A model generated the notes under the pieces. The model was not told the origin of the DNA, did no database searches, and worked only from the letters and a program-made list of their open reading frames with translations. 5,494 nucleotides of DNA from Oligoflexia bacterium (GTDB lineage Bacteria > Bdellovibrionota > UBA1018 > CAIMNF01): the NCBI GenBank assembly GCA_903858975.1, contig CAIOKW010000194.1, positions 1 to 5,494 of the forward strand. Direction: 5' to 3'. Below are positions 5,307-5,494 of the stretch, piece after piece. A program made the translations under genes and the position numbers. Every line of letters begins with the position of its first letter. The stretch's first letter is position 1.

Positions 5307-5494
5307 TAAATGGAATCGCGGATTCTCGAGAGTTTACATCGGTCACCCTCCAGTAGGCTGCTCCCTTAAAAGGAGGTATAATCCGAATCAGATTCATTTG
5401 GACTGCTTTTGAGAAAACCACTTTGCTAAAATTTGGCTCTCGAGATAGCTCAAATATAAAATGATCTTCCCCTTTTTGGGCTGCACTCCAGGTA
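5290..5494 (-). CDS. C-terminal fragment of an Ig/fibronectin-like protein (partial)
   Basis: The last 67 codons of a minus-strand gene whose start lies beyond the right edge, ending at TAA 5292-5290. The fragment begins TWSAAQKGEDHFIFELS. Its alternating beta-strand pattern, with FELS, then PNFSKVVFSK, then AAYWRVTDVNS and a final hydrophobic strand IPFKVIFK, resembles the last beta-sandwich (fibronectin type III or Ig-like) domain of exported proteins. The YWRV element is typical of such domains, including those attached to FecR-type periplasmic proteins. The reading frame is well supported by the TAATG junction with tgt and the lack of any stop. The family is a guess from 67 residues, and no specific function can be assigned. 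Co-transcription with tgt is likely given the one-base overlap. Confidence 0.65.
   Translation of the reverse strand, partial: TWSAAQKGEDHFIFELSREPNFSKVVFSKAVQMNLIRIIPPFKGAAYWRVTDVNSRESAIPFKVIFK

Noticed and set aside
5324..5445. Two copies of the palindrome TCTCGAGA, 114 bases apart
   Set aside because: Both are in the same coding frame and encode Ser-Arg-Glu with the same codons. CTCGAG also occurs elsewhere in the window, so this looks like codon use and not an operator.

Overview
The window reads as an ordinary, gene-dense chromosomal segment of a Gram-negative bacterium. My best guess is a member of the Bdellovibrionota (Bdellovibrio-like). This guess rests on the combination of a periplasmic L,D-transpeptidase, a PilZ protein with a degenerate HD-GYP domain, a short RsmI-type methylase, and a moderate base composition with no strong GC bias. 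No rRNA or other taxonomic marker is present, so the assignment is an inference. I see no mobile element, CRISPR array, tRNA or phage gene.

Layout from left to right. (1) Positions 1-1116, minus strand: a secreted YkuD-family L,D-transpeptidase, cut off by the left edge at its C-terminal end. (2) Positions 1117-1269: a 153-base divergent control region. It holds a sigma-70-like promoter and Shine-Dalgarno for the transpeptidase, and on the plus strand a good match to a flagellar sigma-28 (FliA) promoter. (3) Positions 1270-2574, plus: a PilZ protein with intact c-di-GMP-binding motifs and a C-terminal HD-GYP domain that has lost most metal ligands. (4) Positions 2589-3287, plus: a short RsmI-like SAM-dependent methyltransferase, 14 bases downstream and probably co-transcribed. 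(5) Positions 3284-5290, minus: a 668-residue fusion of a complete tRNA-guanine transglycosylase (Tgt) to an MnmC/MnmD-like SAM methyltransferase. It converges on gene 4 with overlapping stop codons. (6) Positions 5290-5494, minus: the C-terminal end of an upstream protein with an Ig/fibronectin-like look, whose stop overlaps the tgt start (TAATG).

Themes. Two genes concern RNA modification: the Tgt-MnmD fusion directly, and the RsmI-like gene by homology. The fusion joins two activities that both act on the wobble base 34 but on different tRNA sets, and it is the most unusual item here. The PilZ/pseudo-HD-GYP protein is probably a c-di-GMP receptor. The sigma-28-like promoter in front of it would tie it to motility. 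The divergent L,D-transpeptidase belongs to cell-wall remodelling, a function that is expanded in predatory bdellovibrios.
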